A stretch of DNA of 64,000 bases from Anticarsia gemmatalis (Eukaryota; Arthropoda; Insecta; Lepidoptera; Erebidae). Below are positions 11,901 through 22,254 of the stretch, in pieces. The notes under the pieces were generated by a model that was not told the DNA's origin, did no database searches, and saw nothing but the letters and a program-made list of their open reading frames with translations. The stretch lies in NCBI RefSeq assembly GCF_050436995.1, contig NC_134770.1, positions 7,636,501 to 7,700,500 on the forward strand, given 5' to 3'. Each line of letters opens with the position of its first letter. Position 1 is the stretch's first letter. The translations under genes were made by a program, and so were the position numbers.

Positions 11901-14900
11901 ATCACGAAAAACACATCAATGTACATATCCGGAGCTTTGGCAATCTTTTTCAGGACATCTCCCGTTTCCTCTACTGTCATCATCTGAAATTACAAGAGGC
12001 TTTATTATAATCAACGAGAACGAATAATAAATTTAACCCATTACTGTCCCACTGCTGGGCAAGGGTCTCCTCCCGTAATGAGGGAGGGGTTGGGCCTTAA
12101 GTCTATCGCACTGACCAAGTGCGGCATTCCTTTAAGAACTGTTCTATAGATAAATAATTAGGCATACAAGGTTGCGTCACGATGTTTTACTTCACCGTTA
12201 GAACAAGTGATTATGTTGGCTCGGGTTCGAACCTGCAACCACTCGTGGGAGGTACCAGCTTATACCACACTAGCTGACCCGCGCAACTTCGCTTGCGTCA
12301 CATAAGAGAATCATAATTTTCCCCGTTTTTGTAACATTTTTCACTGGCACTCGGCTCCTATTGGCCGTAGCGTGATGATATATAGCCTATAGCCTTCCTC
12401 GATAAATGGGCTATCTAACACTGAAAGAATTTTTCAAATCGGACCAGTAGTTCCCGAGATTAGCGCGTTCAAACAAAACAAACTATTCAGCTTTATAATA
12501 TTAGTATAGATAATAATATGTATGTATACTTGCCTGTTCTAGATCGTTCATATTGCTAACGGGTCCGTTTGCCCTGAAATAAACACCATGTAAAAATACA
12601 GCTCCCACCGCAATGAGGACTTTGAAAACGTTCATTTGTGATATTTCATCCGTTGAGCGTTTAGTCAAAGTAGACCAGTTACGTTTCAGGCAGAACGATG
12701 AAGCCATCTGAGTTACTGAAATAAAGAAAAATATATCAGCTTAGCTTTTCTTCCGAACTATGTAAGAATCGGCTTCCAGTCTCACCGGATGTAGCTCAAT
12801 ACCAGTGTTTTACATGGAGCGACTGCCTATCTGACCTCCACAACCCAGTGACCTGGGATATAACACGATACCCTTCGGTAAGACTGGTTGTCAGACTTTC
12901 AAGCTTCTGGGGGTACGAAAAGTGGATGGTGGCCGATTCTCAGACCTACTCGATATGCTTACAAAATTTCATGAGAATCGGTCAAGCCGTTTCGGAGAAA
13001 ACGGTTACTAACATTGTGACATGGAAATTTTATATATAAGATTATATACTCACTTGTTGATTTAGGGTTTGCCCTTTGTACGTAAAATGTCGAAATCACT
13101 GCCGTACTCACTAACGCCAAGATAAAAGTTCTGTAACATAAAGAACAAAATATAGTCGAATTGAGAACCTCCTCCTTTTTTTGAAGTCGGTTAATATAAA
13201 ATCCCGAAACATTTATAGAGGGCATGCAAAGTCCCCAACCCTCACTTGGCCAGCGTGGTGGACTCAAAGCCTAACCCCTCCCCCTCGTTTGGGGGGAGAC
13301 CCTTGCCCTGCAGTGGGATCGAAATGAGTTATTAAACAAAAAGATTATCAGAAATATTAAAATACTCACACGTATACAAAAAACCCAGTACTAAATTCTT
13401 TCGTCACGCCAGCCGCGTCGCAGTGATTGATTGCTATAGTCAATTCAGCAGGCGTTATAGGATTCACTTTGTACAAAGCGTTTAGTATTTTGACCACAGA
13501 TCTTGGCTTACAGACAGATGGTACACAGGTCCCCGAAATAATTTTAGATAAGTCTCTTTTCATTTTTGTTGGAATCTGGAAAAAGAGATTTTAATTGACA
13601 CACATTTCACCGTTTACGATGATATTCTTATAAATTAGGGGCGATTCGTTGTCATGCTACCATATTAGAACTACTTGAAAATAATTTATACTTATACTAG
13701 CTTTTACCCGCGACTTCGTCCGCTACCTGAATTTTCCCATGGAAATGCGTCATTTTCCTGGGGTAAAAATAACCTATGTCCTTTTTCGGGTATCAAAATA
13801 TCTCTATACCAAATTTCATGCAAATTGGTTCAGTAGTTTAGGCGTGATTGAGTAACAGACAGATAGACAGACAGACAGAGTTACTTCATTAGTAATAAGT
13901 ATAATATATAATAAACAAGCGGCTCAGTTCAAATACCACTATGCGGTCACCCATCTATAGAATGACCGCGCTAACGGTTGCTTAACCCAAAGATCATTTA
14001 CCGACCGGTGAGCACAACTGGCTATGGGCGCCTCTAGTATTATGTATATAACTCACAGCTAAATAAGTTTCCGTAGCGCCCATAACATCTCCGGTCTCTT
14101 TTTTTAACCTTTGACTGGTCAACTGGATGTCAGCTAGACAATATTGCATCTCGATCTTAAGGTCACCAGCTATGTCAAGTGCCTGGAGGCATTGGTCGTA
14201 ATGACCTAAGTTATATCTAGTCCCAAGAAATGTACCCACTGGATACTGCATGGAGTTCCATACTGAAAACAAATATAAAAATTCAGTTAAATCATAGGTT
14301 TATAACTTTTTGAAAAACCAAAAGTTATAAACCTATGATTGTGGGTTTGAGTTTATTTAGTACACAACTTGTTTATAATCTGGATAAAAATGGATTTTTT
14401 TTGCACGCGTACGTTGCGATCAAAAGTTAGTGATACTGTAAGAATAATAATGTTATATAAATATACAAATATGTACTATTTAAATATATATTGTAACATA
14501 ATTATCACCTGCTCTAACGGTGAAAGACAATAATTGTAATGAAATGCATGCCTGAAAGTTGTATATGACAACCAAAGTCCCCACCCGCACTTTAATACAA
14601 AAGGAGACCTTTGCCCAGCAGTGGGACAGATATTACATAAAAAACTGTAACTTACTCCACATAGCCCAAACGGTGTAATTCTTGACATTGTCCAAAATAA
14701 ACATAGTTTGTTTGAAACATTCTGATTCTTTAGCACTCCATTCTTGGTTCTTAAGACCTTGTATCACTAGGTCCACTTGAGAAGTTCCTTGTACATTTTC
14801 TGCTAATGTTAAAACTGAAAAGGATATATCGATAACTTTAATAATGGTTAAATAGCGATAGTGATAGCCGAGTGGTATAAATTGACACCTCCCACTCAAG

Positions 14901-15308
14901 TGGTCGCAGGTTCGAACCCGAGGCAGCACACCAATGATTTTTCGAAGTTATATGTGTATCAGAAATAATTATCACTTGCTCCAACGGTGAAGGAAAACAT
15001 CGTGAGGAAACCTTGCATGACTAAAATTTGTTTAATGCATTTATTGACGGCATGCAAAGTCTCCAACCCACACTTGGCCATCGTGGAGGACTCAAAGCCT
15101 AACATCTCCCTATTTACGGGAGGAGACCCTTCCCCAGCAGTGGAAAATTAATGGGTTAAATTTATGTATAAATTTATAATGGCTAAACGTGGATAGATTT
15201 CACCTGTGCCTATACTTTCGGGTGTAACAGACGTGGTAGTATGTATGTATTTATAATTAATAAGTACTTACATAAAGCATAAATTAATATAACACAGAGT
15301 ATTTTCAT
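5961..15308 (-). CDS. NRF-6-like multi-pass membrane acyltransferase, complete, 14 exons, 699 aa
   Basis: Exons on the minus strand, 5' to 3': 15272-15308, 14656-14814, 14057-14262, 13370-13575, 13054-13130, 12534-12715, 11823-11983, 11002-11170, 10301-10497, 9813-9960, 9311-9491, 8429-8571, 6592-6701, 5961-6084. They sum to 2100 nt and stay in frame to TAG. Residues 1-17 (MKILCVILIYALFLTLA) are a signal peptide. About residues 18-200 form the NRF domain (WNSMQYPVGTFLGTRYNLGH, then GTCVPSVC). From about 203 on come many hydrophobic segments of an acyltransferase-3 domain; LHGVYF carries a His at 271 in the place of the family's conserved His, and YSRGVPYLIGMAMGYIL is the typical central motif. 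The C-tail is Lys/Glu-rich. The family (C. elegans nrf-6/ndg-4, many insect paralogues) is tied to lipid or drug transport across epithelia; the substrate here is unknown. The start has AAAATG context. Intron 6 uses a GC donor. A diverged tandem copy lies downstream. Confidence 0.92.
6320..6546 (-). mobile_element. 5S-derived SINE-like copy, diverged
   Basis: GGTTAGTGGTCAAATAGTGT at the left and GGTTACCCATTATAAATTGT, GTTTAACGACAGATGAGC at the right match the family in reverse. It lies in intron 13 of the NRF-like gene. Confidence 0.55.
6938..7065 (+). mobile_element. SINE fragment (second family)
   Basis: Starts inside the tRNA head (GGGAGGTCGTTCGTTCAAAT) and keeps TCGGGTCTGGTTGTACTTTG; the end is degraded. 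It lies in intron 12. Confidence 0.7.
7405..7645 (-). mobile_element. tRNA-derived SINE (third family)
   Basis: The head on the minus strand includes a GGGTTCGAATCCCACC-type B box (7560-7580) and TGGCGCAATGG A box (7622-7634). The tail contains CAAACTAAGCAGAGCTTTTA. It lies in intron 12 of the NRF-like gene. Confidence 0.7.
8285..8375 (-). mobile_element. Helitron-like fragment (5' end only)
   Basis: Only the TC start, the (GTTT)n tract and about 40 bp of body are kept; the rest is lost. It lies in intron 12 of the complete NRF-like gene, just downstream of exon 12 in gene direction. Confidence 0.7.
8615..8715 (-). mobile_element. Fragment of the 35392 repeat
   Basis: AAAGGTGACTGACTGACATA and TTTGGCATGCAGGTAGATGT; only the 3' portion is left, in intron 11 near exon 12's upstream side. 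Confidence 0.55.
9005..9275. mobile_element. Two SINE pieces joined: tRNA-like head and SINE tail
   Basis: At 9011-9070 a plus-strand tRNA-like head (CTCTGTGGCGCAGTCGGTAG, then GAGTTTGATTC) is followed at 9088-9272 by the reversed body of the CCCACTGC family. The chimera is in intron 11 of the NRF-like gene. Confidence 0.6.
9507..9755 (-). mobile_element. tRNA-derived SINE (same family)
   Basis: It carries the TCTTCTCCCG...GCCAAGTGCGGGTTGGGGAC body and ends near TATACCACTCGG, the A box complement. It lies in intron 10 of the NRF-like gene. Confidence 0.72.
10027..10267 (+). mobile_element. Helitron-like element, complete but diverged
   Basis: It has the TCTATACTAATTATATAATT start and a GTGCGAGTCAGCTAG end. 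Base changes weaken the 3' hairpin, so this is an older copy. It lies in intron 9 of the NRF-like gene, antisense to it. Confidence 0.75.
11531..11731 (+). mobile_element. tRNA-derived SINE (second family)
   Basis: GCCTCCGCGGCGCAGTGGTT starts it; body and GTGCGGGAGTTGTC end are intact. It lies in intron 7 of the NRF-like gene, antisense to it. Confidence 0.82.
12026..12269 (-). mobile_element. tRNA-derived SINE (same family), 5' end cut at a Helitron boundary
   Basis: The tail (AATTTAACCCATTACTGTCC) and the B box complement GGGTTCGAACC are present; the A box end is missing exactly where the Helitron 12270-12510 begins. It lies in intron 6 of the NRF-like gene. Confidence 0.75.
12270..12510 (-). 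mobile_element. Helitron-like element, complete
   Basis: The minus strand runs from TCTATACTAATATTATAAAG to the GTTGCGCGGGTCAGCTAG end. It abuts a truncated SINE (12026-12269) and ends 23 bp from exon 6 of the NRF-like gene, next to the unusual GC donor. Confidence 0.8.
12745..13040 (-). mobile_element. LINE-like interspersed repeat in intron 5
   Basis: TTCCAGTCTCACCGGATGTA and TACATGGAGCGACTGCCTAT match, in reverse, the repeats at 17567 and 18908; the right part (TCATGAGAATCGGTCAAGCC) matches the repeat at 51170. It ends within 15 bp of exon 5. Confidence 0.6.
13215..13335 (+). mobile_element. SINE fragment (body and tail)
   Basis: GGCATGCAAAGTCCCCAACC to GCAGTGGGATCGAAATGAGT matches the 3' part of the SINE at 14850. 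It lies in intron 4. Confidence 0.7.
13697..13905 (+). mobile_element. LINE 3'-end/SINE-like repeat (ACTAGCTTTTACCCGCGACTT type)
   Basis: It begins ACTAGCTTTTACCCGCGACT and runs to a (GACA)n tract near 13860-13880. This start is one of the commonest repeat ends in lepidopteran genomes. It lies in intron 3. Confidence 0.65.
13921..14040 (-). mobile_element. 5S-derived SINE-like fragment
   Basis: GCGGTCACCCATCTATAGAA and TTACCGACCGGTGAGCAC are the complement of the 5S-like head. It lies in intron 3, 17 bp from exon 3. Confidence 0.6.
14290..14340. repeat. Perfect intronic hairpin, 21-bp arms, 9-nt loop
   Basis: AATCATAGGTTTATAACTTT plus one T pairs exactly with the right arm at 14320-14340. 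It lies in intron 2 of the NRF-like gene, its near edge 27 nt from the exon 3 acceptor at 14263. Confidence 0.9.
14500..14640 (+). mobile_element. SINE fragment
   Basis: ATTATCACCTGCTCTAACGG to CCCAGCAGTGGGACAG shows the middle and tail of the family with an internal gap. It lies in intron 2. Confidence 0.6.
14850..15170 (+). mobile_element. tRNA-derived SINE, near complete
   Basis: A box TAGCCGAGTGG at 14865-14875 and B box GGTTCGAACCC at 14909-14919 give a Leu/Ser-tRNA-like head. The body ends with the conserved TCTCC...GGAGGAGACCC...CCCAGCAGTGG hairpin and AATGGGTTAAATTTA tail. It lies in intron 1 of the NRF-like gene, antisense to it. Confidence 0.82.
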
Positions 15309-15373
15309 TTTAAATTATTCTTAACAAATGGATATTTTAATTACAATGTTTTTAAACGTCCACACATACCGAA

Positions 15374-15383
15374 CTTTATAAAC
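15374..15383 (-). promoter_or_regulatory. Possible TATA box of the complete NRF-like gene
   Basis: The minus strand reads GTTTATAAAG about 70 nt upstream of the start codon at 15308. Spacing would fit a transcript start roughly 40 nt upstream of the ATG. AT-rich DNA makes chance matches common, so this is only a candidate. Confidence 0.25.
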
Positions 15384-17312
15384 TTATTAATTAGCATTTA
15401 ACAGTGGTCGATCCTAGGTCGAGTTTATAATAACAAATGTCTTTGGCATTTTGGACATTAATTTATTTCTAATCTTGTAAAGCAGGTTAAATATCTTCCG
15501 TGTAGTTATAAAAGAACGAAATAAGTTTGAATGACCATGATTTGTTTTTAAAATAACCTATTTTTAACAGTTAATTATTATTATGGTAAAGTTAAAAATA
15601 ACTGCCATGAAGGTTATATACATGGGTTTCAAGTTTAAACTATGGTATATGTAAATAAATAAATTTCATCATCATCTCATCAAATTTGATTTCCCGGAAG
15701 GTGAATGCAGGGCTGTATAAAATGCACCCGCATTTTTGTTTTTATATTAGGCCTATTTAATATAGGGCGAGCCTATTGCTATATACCACTAGTTAAAAAT
15801 CTAGGAAACTAAAAAGGCTAACTTAAAGATTTTAACAATTTTAACAGCAGAAAATTTTATCAGTCGCATCAGTCAGCCCGTGACCACGGTAGATGTAATT
15901 CGATCGAAACGTCGGGTGAACAAATAAGGTATTCTAACCTTTAATTTTCAATCGCGTTTAAGACCCGTTACATTAAAGATTTTAAATAAGTTTTGCATTT
16001 ACAGAAATTTTCAGAATATTCGCTAACTTTGCATAATAGTTAAACAAGATAAGTAAATAAGATCACGTCATATTCTCACAGGGGTAGGCAGAAAAGCCTA
16101 ACAAGATTGGAAAAACAAGCAGCCCCATCAAACAGAACAAGCTAACTTTGCAAATTTCCAAGCGCATTTTCCCAAAGATTTCTTTCAGAACAAAACTTCG
16201 TGACATATTATTTGTAAAAGTTCAACAAAAACGAGATTGATCGATATATTCTTTGTACAAAGTATACTTTCGGGGAGTTTTCGGTTCAAATCCGTGCGGT
16301 GAGATTTCTTAAATTTCTCCTCACATACTGTTGGTTTTTTCATCGGATTTGAGTTAAGCTTCAGCTTTTCTGATTGAAAAGCGAGACTGTAATTTGTCTT
16401 TATTGGTTCAGTGAATGTCGTGAAGTTTTTAAACGGTGTACGCATTTGGTATTTTTTGTGAAAAGAGCCTTTGGTAGTTTTGTTGCGAGAAAATAGAAAT
16501 ACTTAAGAATGTTTTGGTTTCTATCAAAAATATGGTCTAAATACTACGTTCTCTACAAATTTTAATCGCTTCACACACTCATATTCACATTCATGTACCT
16601 TTTCATGTTATTAGTTGCAGAAAGCTGCCCCGGCTTTACCTACCTGTACTAAAACGTAATTTTACTAATTATTGATACATTTAAAACTTAAGATCGCTCT
16701 GTTTTCTATCGAAAACCGCATAAAAATCAGTTTAATAGATTTTTATTTTATCGCTAACAAACACACAGAAGCGACGTAAGTACGACATTTTGACATTTGT
16801 ATATAAATTATTTGATTTTATCCGTCTTATTTATAAAAATATATGAAGTTATGAAAGGCTTATAAAGTGTTTTGTTTCTTTCGCTCCTTAGCAAAATAAA
16901 AGAGAGAAAACATATTATAGTAGCATTTTAACTAAAATAGGTTTATAGTATGTTTATGAGTAAGAAGGTAAATCTTTAATTTAAAAACACGACCCTCTTT
17001 GCATCTTGGTAACTTTAAGCTAAAAGAAATATCTTTTTCACTTCACCAACATGTTGTCGAACATGCTGGCAGCATCGCCCTTAAGTCAGTCAGGGTAAAA
17101 CTTATGCATGTACTTTGGGAAGGTTAAGTCATCAATCTTCGTGTTCGCTGTTTGTTTAGAGGACTTTGGCGGTTTTTTCACAAGCAAAACTTTCAATACT
17201 TCCCGTCAGATCGGACGAGCGTTGAATAACGATTATTGGTTTATACGTCGACCAAGGTATTTTTCTTTTTGTATTGTCTGTTGTAGAGGCTAATTTAAAT
17301 TTTATTTTTGTA

Positions 17313-17455
17313 TTAGGTCGGGGAAAAAGTCTTTTCGCATTATAGTATGTATGAACTTGTAATAAAATCTTTTCTCTACACAAAAAGCTCGATATTTGGG
17401 TACTTCACGAGCTCACTGAAAGAAACCTAATGAACTTCCTACTAATTTGTGATTT
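17313..17455 (+). mobile_element. Mariner MITE fragment (left half)
   Basis: This matches the first 130-140 bp of the MITE at 42320 with few changes, including TTAGGTCGGGGAAAAAGTCT after a TA. The right inverted repeat is missing. Confidence 0.75.
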
Positions 17456-17566
17456 TTGGTGTCCTGCAAGCCTGTTTGTTTAAAATTTGAGCATGTAAAT
17501 CGTAAACGGCTGGGCATTTATAAACAAATTCAGTCTATTACTGCCAACGATGTATAACCTAGTCAT

Positions 17567-17735
17567 GTATTTAATTCTAACCCGTATTACCGAAGAGTAT
17601 CGTGTTATAACCCAGGTATATGGGTTGTGGAGTTCAGATAGGCAGTCGCTCCATGTAAAATACTGGTATTCAGCTGCATCCGGTGAGACTGGAAGTCGAC
17701 TCCAACATAGTTGGAAGAAAGGCATAGCTGATAAT
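17567..17735 (+). repeat. Interspersed repeat (AGGCAGTCGCTCCATGTAAA family)
   Basis: TATTCAGCTGCATCCGGTGA and ACTGGAAGTCGACTCCAACA are shared with 18908-19062 and, reversed, with 12745-12900. The element class is not clear. Confidence 0.6.
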
Positions 17736-18907
17736 TATCCCAGCTTGTGTTGACCTAAACAAACCCGTTTGTATTCATTATAGTTGAAATCTTAAACATC
17801 TTACTAACAAATGCTTCCGAATCACAGAAATAGTGCTCAAAACAAGTTTCACAATCGAAGTTTGAACGTATGAATCATTAATCCATGTCACAAGGGAACC
17901 GGGCAGGAACACAAACATCAACTTGCCAACTTTGCAACTCAACATTAAAACAAACATAGTTACTAAGTTTAATAGCCGAAAATAGTATAATATGAAGTTT
18001 TTTACTCTAGGGAACGGGAATTATTAGGTAGTTAAATATTTCCTGGTAAAATAATGAATGATGATACAGCCTGACTTTCTATAAGTACAGTTAGATTATA
18101 AAATGAAGAACATCTCTCAAAAGAAAAAGACCGCGTCCAAATCGGTTCGCTGGGTGGTGAATGTGAGACAGATAGACAAACAGTTAAATATAGGCGACAA
18201 GCTTACGACACCCCTATTCTTATAGCTTGTACTACTTTACTAGCTACTACTTACAAGCTTTTCACGCGGCTTTGACCACGTGGATTCAAAGATTTCAAGT
18301 CGAAAAATCAACTCTTGGTGTTCCTTAACTCCACGGACCATCCATGCGTAATTTCAGCTTCTTACAATCAGAAGTTATGGCTGTGCGTTATCAGACAGTC
18401 ACTCAGCTACGAAATAAATTCATTTGATATATTTTTCTGTGTTTTTACGTTTACTACAAAGTAAATTGTAGCAAAAAATGCTAGATAAAAAATATAATAG
18501 TTTTAGTACATTTAATAACTTGAGAGATTGTAAGGAAAGTTGTAAAATTCACCCGAGTGCCTCAGTAGGAAACCTTTGCGTTATATTTGAGATTTATTGT
18601 GGGAACAATAAATTTAACTGTGTAGAAACTTTTCAAGGATGAGCATTTGTTTGGGAAAGTGTTGTAAAATATTTACCTAAAGACTTTTTTATGTAAAATT
18701 AGGAATATTATGTATTTTATATTTGTAAAAGTATTCTTTGTAAAGGTCGTCTATTGTAATGTAATGATTACTAGGCAATGCTTGCAACTACGTTTGCATG
18801 AAAAGATTTACCGTAGTAATATTAGCATGTGAAAAAAGTCTCTGTAAGCCAGATTTTATCAAAATCTGTTTAATAGTTTGAGTGAAACAGTAACAAACAT
18901 AGAAACT

Positions 18908-19062
18908 TCAGTATACCGAAGGGTATATAGGGGTGTGTTATAACCCAGGTACTGGGTTGTGGAGGTTAGATAGGCAGTCGCTCCATGTAAAACACTGGTA
19001 TTCAGCTGCATCCGGTGAGACTGGAAGCCGACCCCAACATAGCTTGGAAGAAAGGCTAAGCT
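18908..19062 (+). repeat. Interspersed repeat (AGGCAGTCGCTCCATGTAAA family)
   Basis: Very similar to 17567-17735, starting earlier in the shared GTGTTATAACCCAGGTACTG region. Confidence 0.6.
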
Positions 19063-20670
19063 GTAATACTCACACGTAGAAAACGACCCGCTATCGCGTT
19101 GTCTGAACTTTAGCTCTTCAAATGAACCTTATCAAAATATAAAAATACAGTAGGAAAAACATAAACTTATTATTTAATTTTTGAAATCTCGAGAGCGGCG
19201 CGCTATATAAAATTTACAACGCAATTTTTATTTCATTTTTATTACCAAGATGATATCGTAAAGGCTTGTTTAAAACCCCTAGGGGAATATTTCAGTACTA
19301 AACAGATTTACAATTTGGATATTAATTTCTTGTATGGTTTATAAAACTGTGGTTATAGAAATAATAAAACACTGCTACATGCTATTTTCGACGTTTATAT
19401 ATAACTAGCTTAGCCGCGCAGCTCCACTCACAAGTTTTCACAAAATCCTGTTTTATGCCTTAAAGGCAATTTTACAAAAACAATACAACTAATGGGTTGA
19501 GCCGTTCTTGACTTTTGCAACACATAGAGCGATATTTTTTAACTACAAAAAAGGAGGAGGTTCTCAATTCGACTGTATGTTTTTTTTATATTATACTATC
19601 TGACCCGTCAAACGTTGCTTTGCCATACAAATAAAAAAAATGGGGTATGAAAAATATTGACTCAAAAGTAGCCAACGATGCATAGTAAAAGCCAAAACAC
19701 TATTATTAACTTAATGAAAAGGTCGTTCTATAGTTTCACTTTTTGCGGGTATGTCGTGTAACTGTCGTTTGACATTTATGTGTTGCCATGTAAACGATTA
19801 CAAAGTCCCTTGTTTTTGTAGTGTAATATGTTAGTATAATAGCTTATGTAATTGGAACAGTAGTTTTTGAGTGCGATTTGTTAGGTAGTTTAGTGTTAAT
19901 ATAGAAATATTTTAACTTTTAATTTCTTTTTAATTGAGTTAGACTTTTAAACAGGCATATTTTTAACTGTTTTATTATAGTAGTTGGTTTATAATGTAGA
20001 CTACTTTTTATGATAGCAATAATAAAAGATAGTTTTGGGGTATGTTTTTAAAATTATATAATTCTTTTAAGTAGTTATTTTTCTTTAAGAACATGTTTCA
20101 TACTTTAAAAACTTTAGTGCTTCACAAAATTGACCTTAATATGACCCAAAAAATTCTAACATCGTTCCAGCATTCGAAAAACATAATTTTGCGAGCGGCT
20201 GTACATTATTTTAGTTGTAAACTTAAACCGTTCCGGCGGATTAATGTCTAAAGTTTAAACACTGTAGGGCAACTTAGTAATTTTGGGGCATTTAAACACA
20301 GACACGTTATGGCAATTTTATTAAGTTATACCCAAGAGCCCTGTTAACATCAAACCCTCCCCTATTGTACATTTTTAATTCATTCACTTCATTAAACATT
20401 TTTACCACTTTTTAAGGGTAATATTTATTTTATGGCAACACTTTATCAGTTCTATTTTTAAATCTCAACGCTCTTTTATGGATTGAAAATGGAAGGTTAA
20501 TTTTTTAACGAAAACATTGGATGTTTTAAAAAAAGTAACAGGTTTTGTTTTAAACATATTATTAATGAAACTGGTGTTTTGTCCATAACATTACCTTTTA
20601 GTAAATATCTTTGAGCGTACGACGTCTTCATTATTTTTATGTATTGTTCTAAATGTGAATATTAATAATA

Positions 20671-20693
20671 TTTTCTTTTTCTTTCAGGTAAGT
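20671..20693 (+). promoter_or_regulatory. Candidate recursive-splicing (ratchet) site
   Basis: An almost pure pyrimidine tract (TTTTCTTTTTCTTTCAG) runs straight into GTAAGTATAAGG, a strong acceptor fused to a strong donor with no exon between; the junction is 20687/20688. Zero-length exons of this form subdivide very long introns in Drosophila. It has the same strand as the Ig exon 31.5 kb downstream. Confidence 0.5.
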
Positions 20694-21117
20694 ATAAGGA
20701 GGAGGAAAAACCATAAACTAAGTGGATTTTAAGGTCAGAGGTATCATTAATTTTACTTAATTTATGACTGGTTGAAAGTTAGATCTTTAATATTGCAAGT
20801 AACAGGCTACTCAATATTAGAATTCCAAATTAGCTCGAAGACTTGCGTTTGGACTAGGTTTACGTTTGTAATGCCATGGACGGGATACGAACCCAACACT
20901 GCTCGATTGCAAGTTTGAAGTATTTAGCGCGAGTTGTATCAAATAAGTAATCATATTATGTCTGCAGTCTGTCTCCATCTACCAGCAAATTCTCATCGAA
21001 ATAGAATAACCTATTAAGCCATTGCTACCTCATTGATTCTCGTATCTTTTTAGATGTAATAACTACGTCCAGCGACTTTGGTCACATTTAAAGTGTCATA
21101 TGAAATACATATATAAA

Positions 21118-21252
21118 ACATGCCTTTTCCCCTAAGGGTAGGCTACAAGACCAAAGAACGCCACTTGGTGCGATCCTTACAAACTTTCCTTGCTTCATTC
21201 ACATCCATACATCTTGTCATACAGGACCGCCGGTTACGAGTACCACGCATAA
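21118..21252 (+). repeat. Interspersed repeat (AACGCCACTTGGTACGATCC family)
   Basis: CCCCTAAGGGTAGGCTACAA, AAGAACGCCACTTGGTGCGA, and CTTGTCATACAGGACCGCCG. Further copies: 38058-38165, 40050-40192 (reverse), 40515-40590, 50085-50170 (reverse), 59788-59925 and 61517-61625. At least seven copies in 64 kb with no coding content. Confidence 0.65.
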
Positions 21253-21590
21253 TTATGTAATTTCATTAAAATCTATTCAGCAGTGTTAAAATATACATAC
21301 AAACTTTAACCTTTATAATTTTAGTAGACGGTTCATGTTAATTATTCGCTTAGTTACAGCAATAACTTAAAAAAAATATTTAAAGACTGTATTATGTCTT
21401 GTATGTCTCTGTATAACTTCATAAAATATATTATTCATGAGTAATACTAATTTAGTTATCAACAAACTAAATTAACATTTAAATTTGAAAGTAAATACAA
21501 AAATAATCAGATAAAAATGTCTTAGTATAGAAAAACATATTGATATCTAGCAACTACTAACGTTACTTAATATCCACGCATTTACAAAGA

Positions 21591-21782
21591 ATCGGTTAAA
21601 AAGCTATTTAAAAAAAATAAAAAATCGAAGGCAATTTTAATGTAATTCCTCACAAACAAAGAATTGGAGAACATACAAAAAAATACGTTGCACTGATAAC
21701 CTCCTCATTTATTGTGATCGGTTAAAAAGCTATTAAAAAAAACAAAAATCGAAGGCAATTTTAATTTAATTCCTCACAAACA
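21591..21782 (+). repeat. Direct duplication, 126-bp period
   Basis: Units 21591-21657 and 21717-21782 share ATCGGTTAAAAAGCTATT and ATCGAAGGCAATTTTAAT with a few indels in the A tract. No known element is recognised. Confidence 0.75.
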
Positions 21783-22240
21783 CTGAAGCATTTTTAATTT
21801 ACTTTTTTACCCAAAAAAACGTAATTATTTTGTCAGTAACCTTATAAAATAAGGCTGGTAACTTTATAACTCGGGGTTGAAAGTGATTTATTGGTTCACC
21901 CCTAGGCAGGGGATGAAATCTTTTTGATAAGGGCACAATAGGGAGTTAAAGGTGGAATCGCAACTTGACACCGTGTTTCTGTTTTATTTTTATTTTTGCT
22001 AAGACTTTTGATGATTCGATATCATGTTTTATTTGTTCGATGTACTTATAAACTAAGCAGAGCTTGTACAAATTGCATAATTTTAAAAATGATGATTTAC
22101 ATAACATACGAGGAAAGCCATAATAAAAGCTAGTTTATTTATATACATCAATTAATATCTGTTCAGCCCCTCGTTTCCAAGATTACATAGGGATTATTAA
22201 TTTTAATGAGTTGTCACCACATTGTAGGAGGCTTTACTCC

Positions 22241-22254
22241 GTTGCCATGGCAAC
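22241..22254. promoter_or_regulatory. Perfect palindromic X-box (RFX-type site)
   Basis: GTTGCCATGGCAAC matches the canonical RFX/DAF-19 X-box (two GTTGCC-like half sites, 2-bp spacer). It sits in a locally GC-rich patch within AT-rich noncoding DNA. RFX factors control ciliary and sensory neuron genes; a role here is inference. Confidence 0.45.

Larger units (their letters stand above)
15385..20670. other. Noncoding stretch, upstream of the NRF-like gene
   Basis: Apart from the MITE half at 17313 and repeats at 17567 and 18908, no exon-like segment with matching splice sites appears on either strand. Open frames here are short and of low-complexity composition. Confidence 0.5.

Noticed and set aside
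16185..16445. 86-codon minus-strand frame, Lys-rich
   Set aside because: No splice context, domain or homologous motif; composition fits chance in AT-rich DNA.
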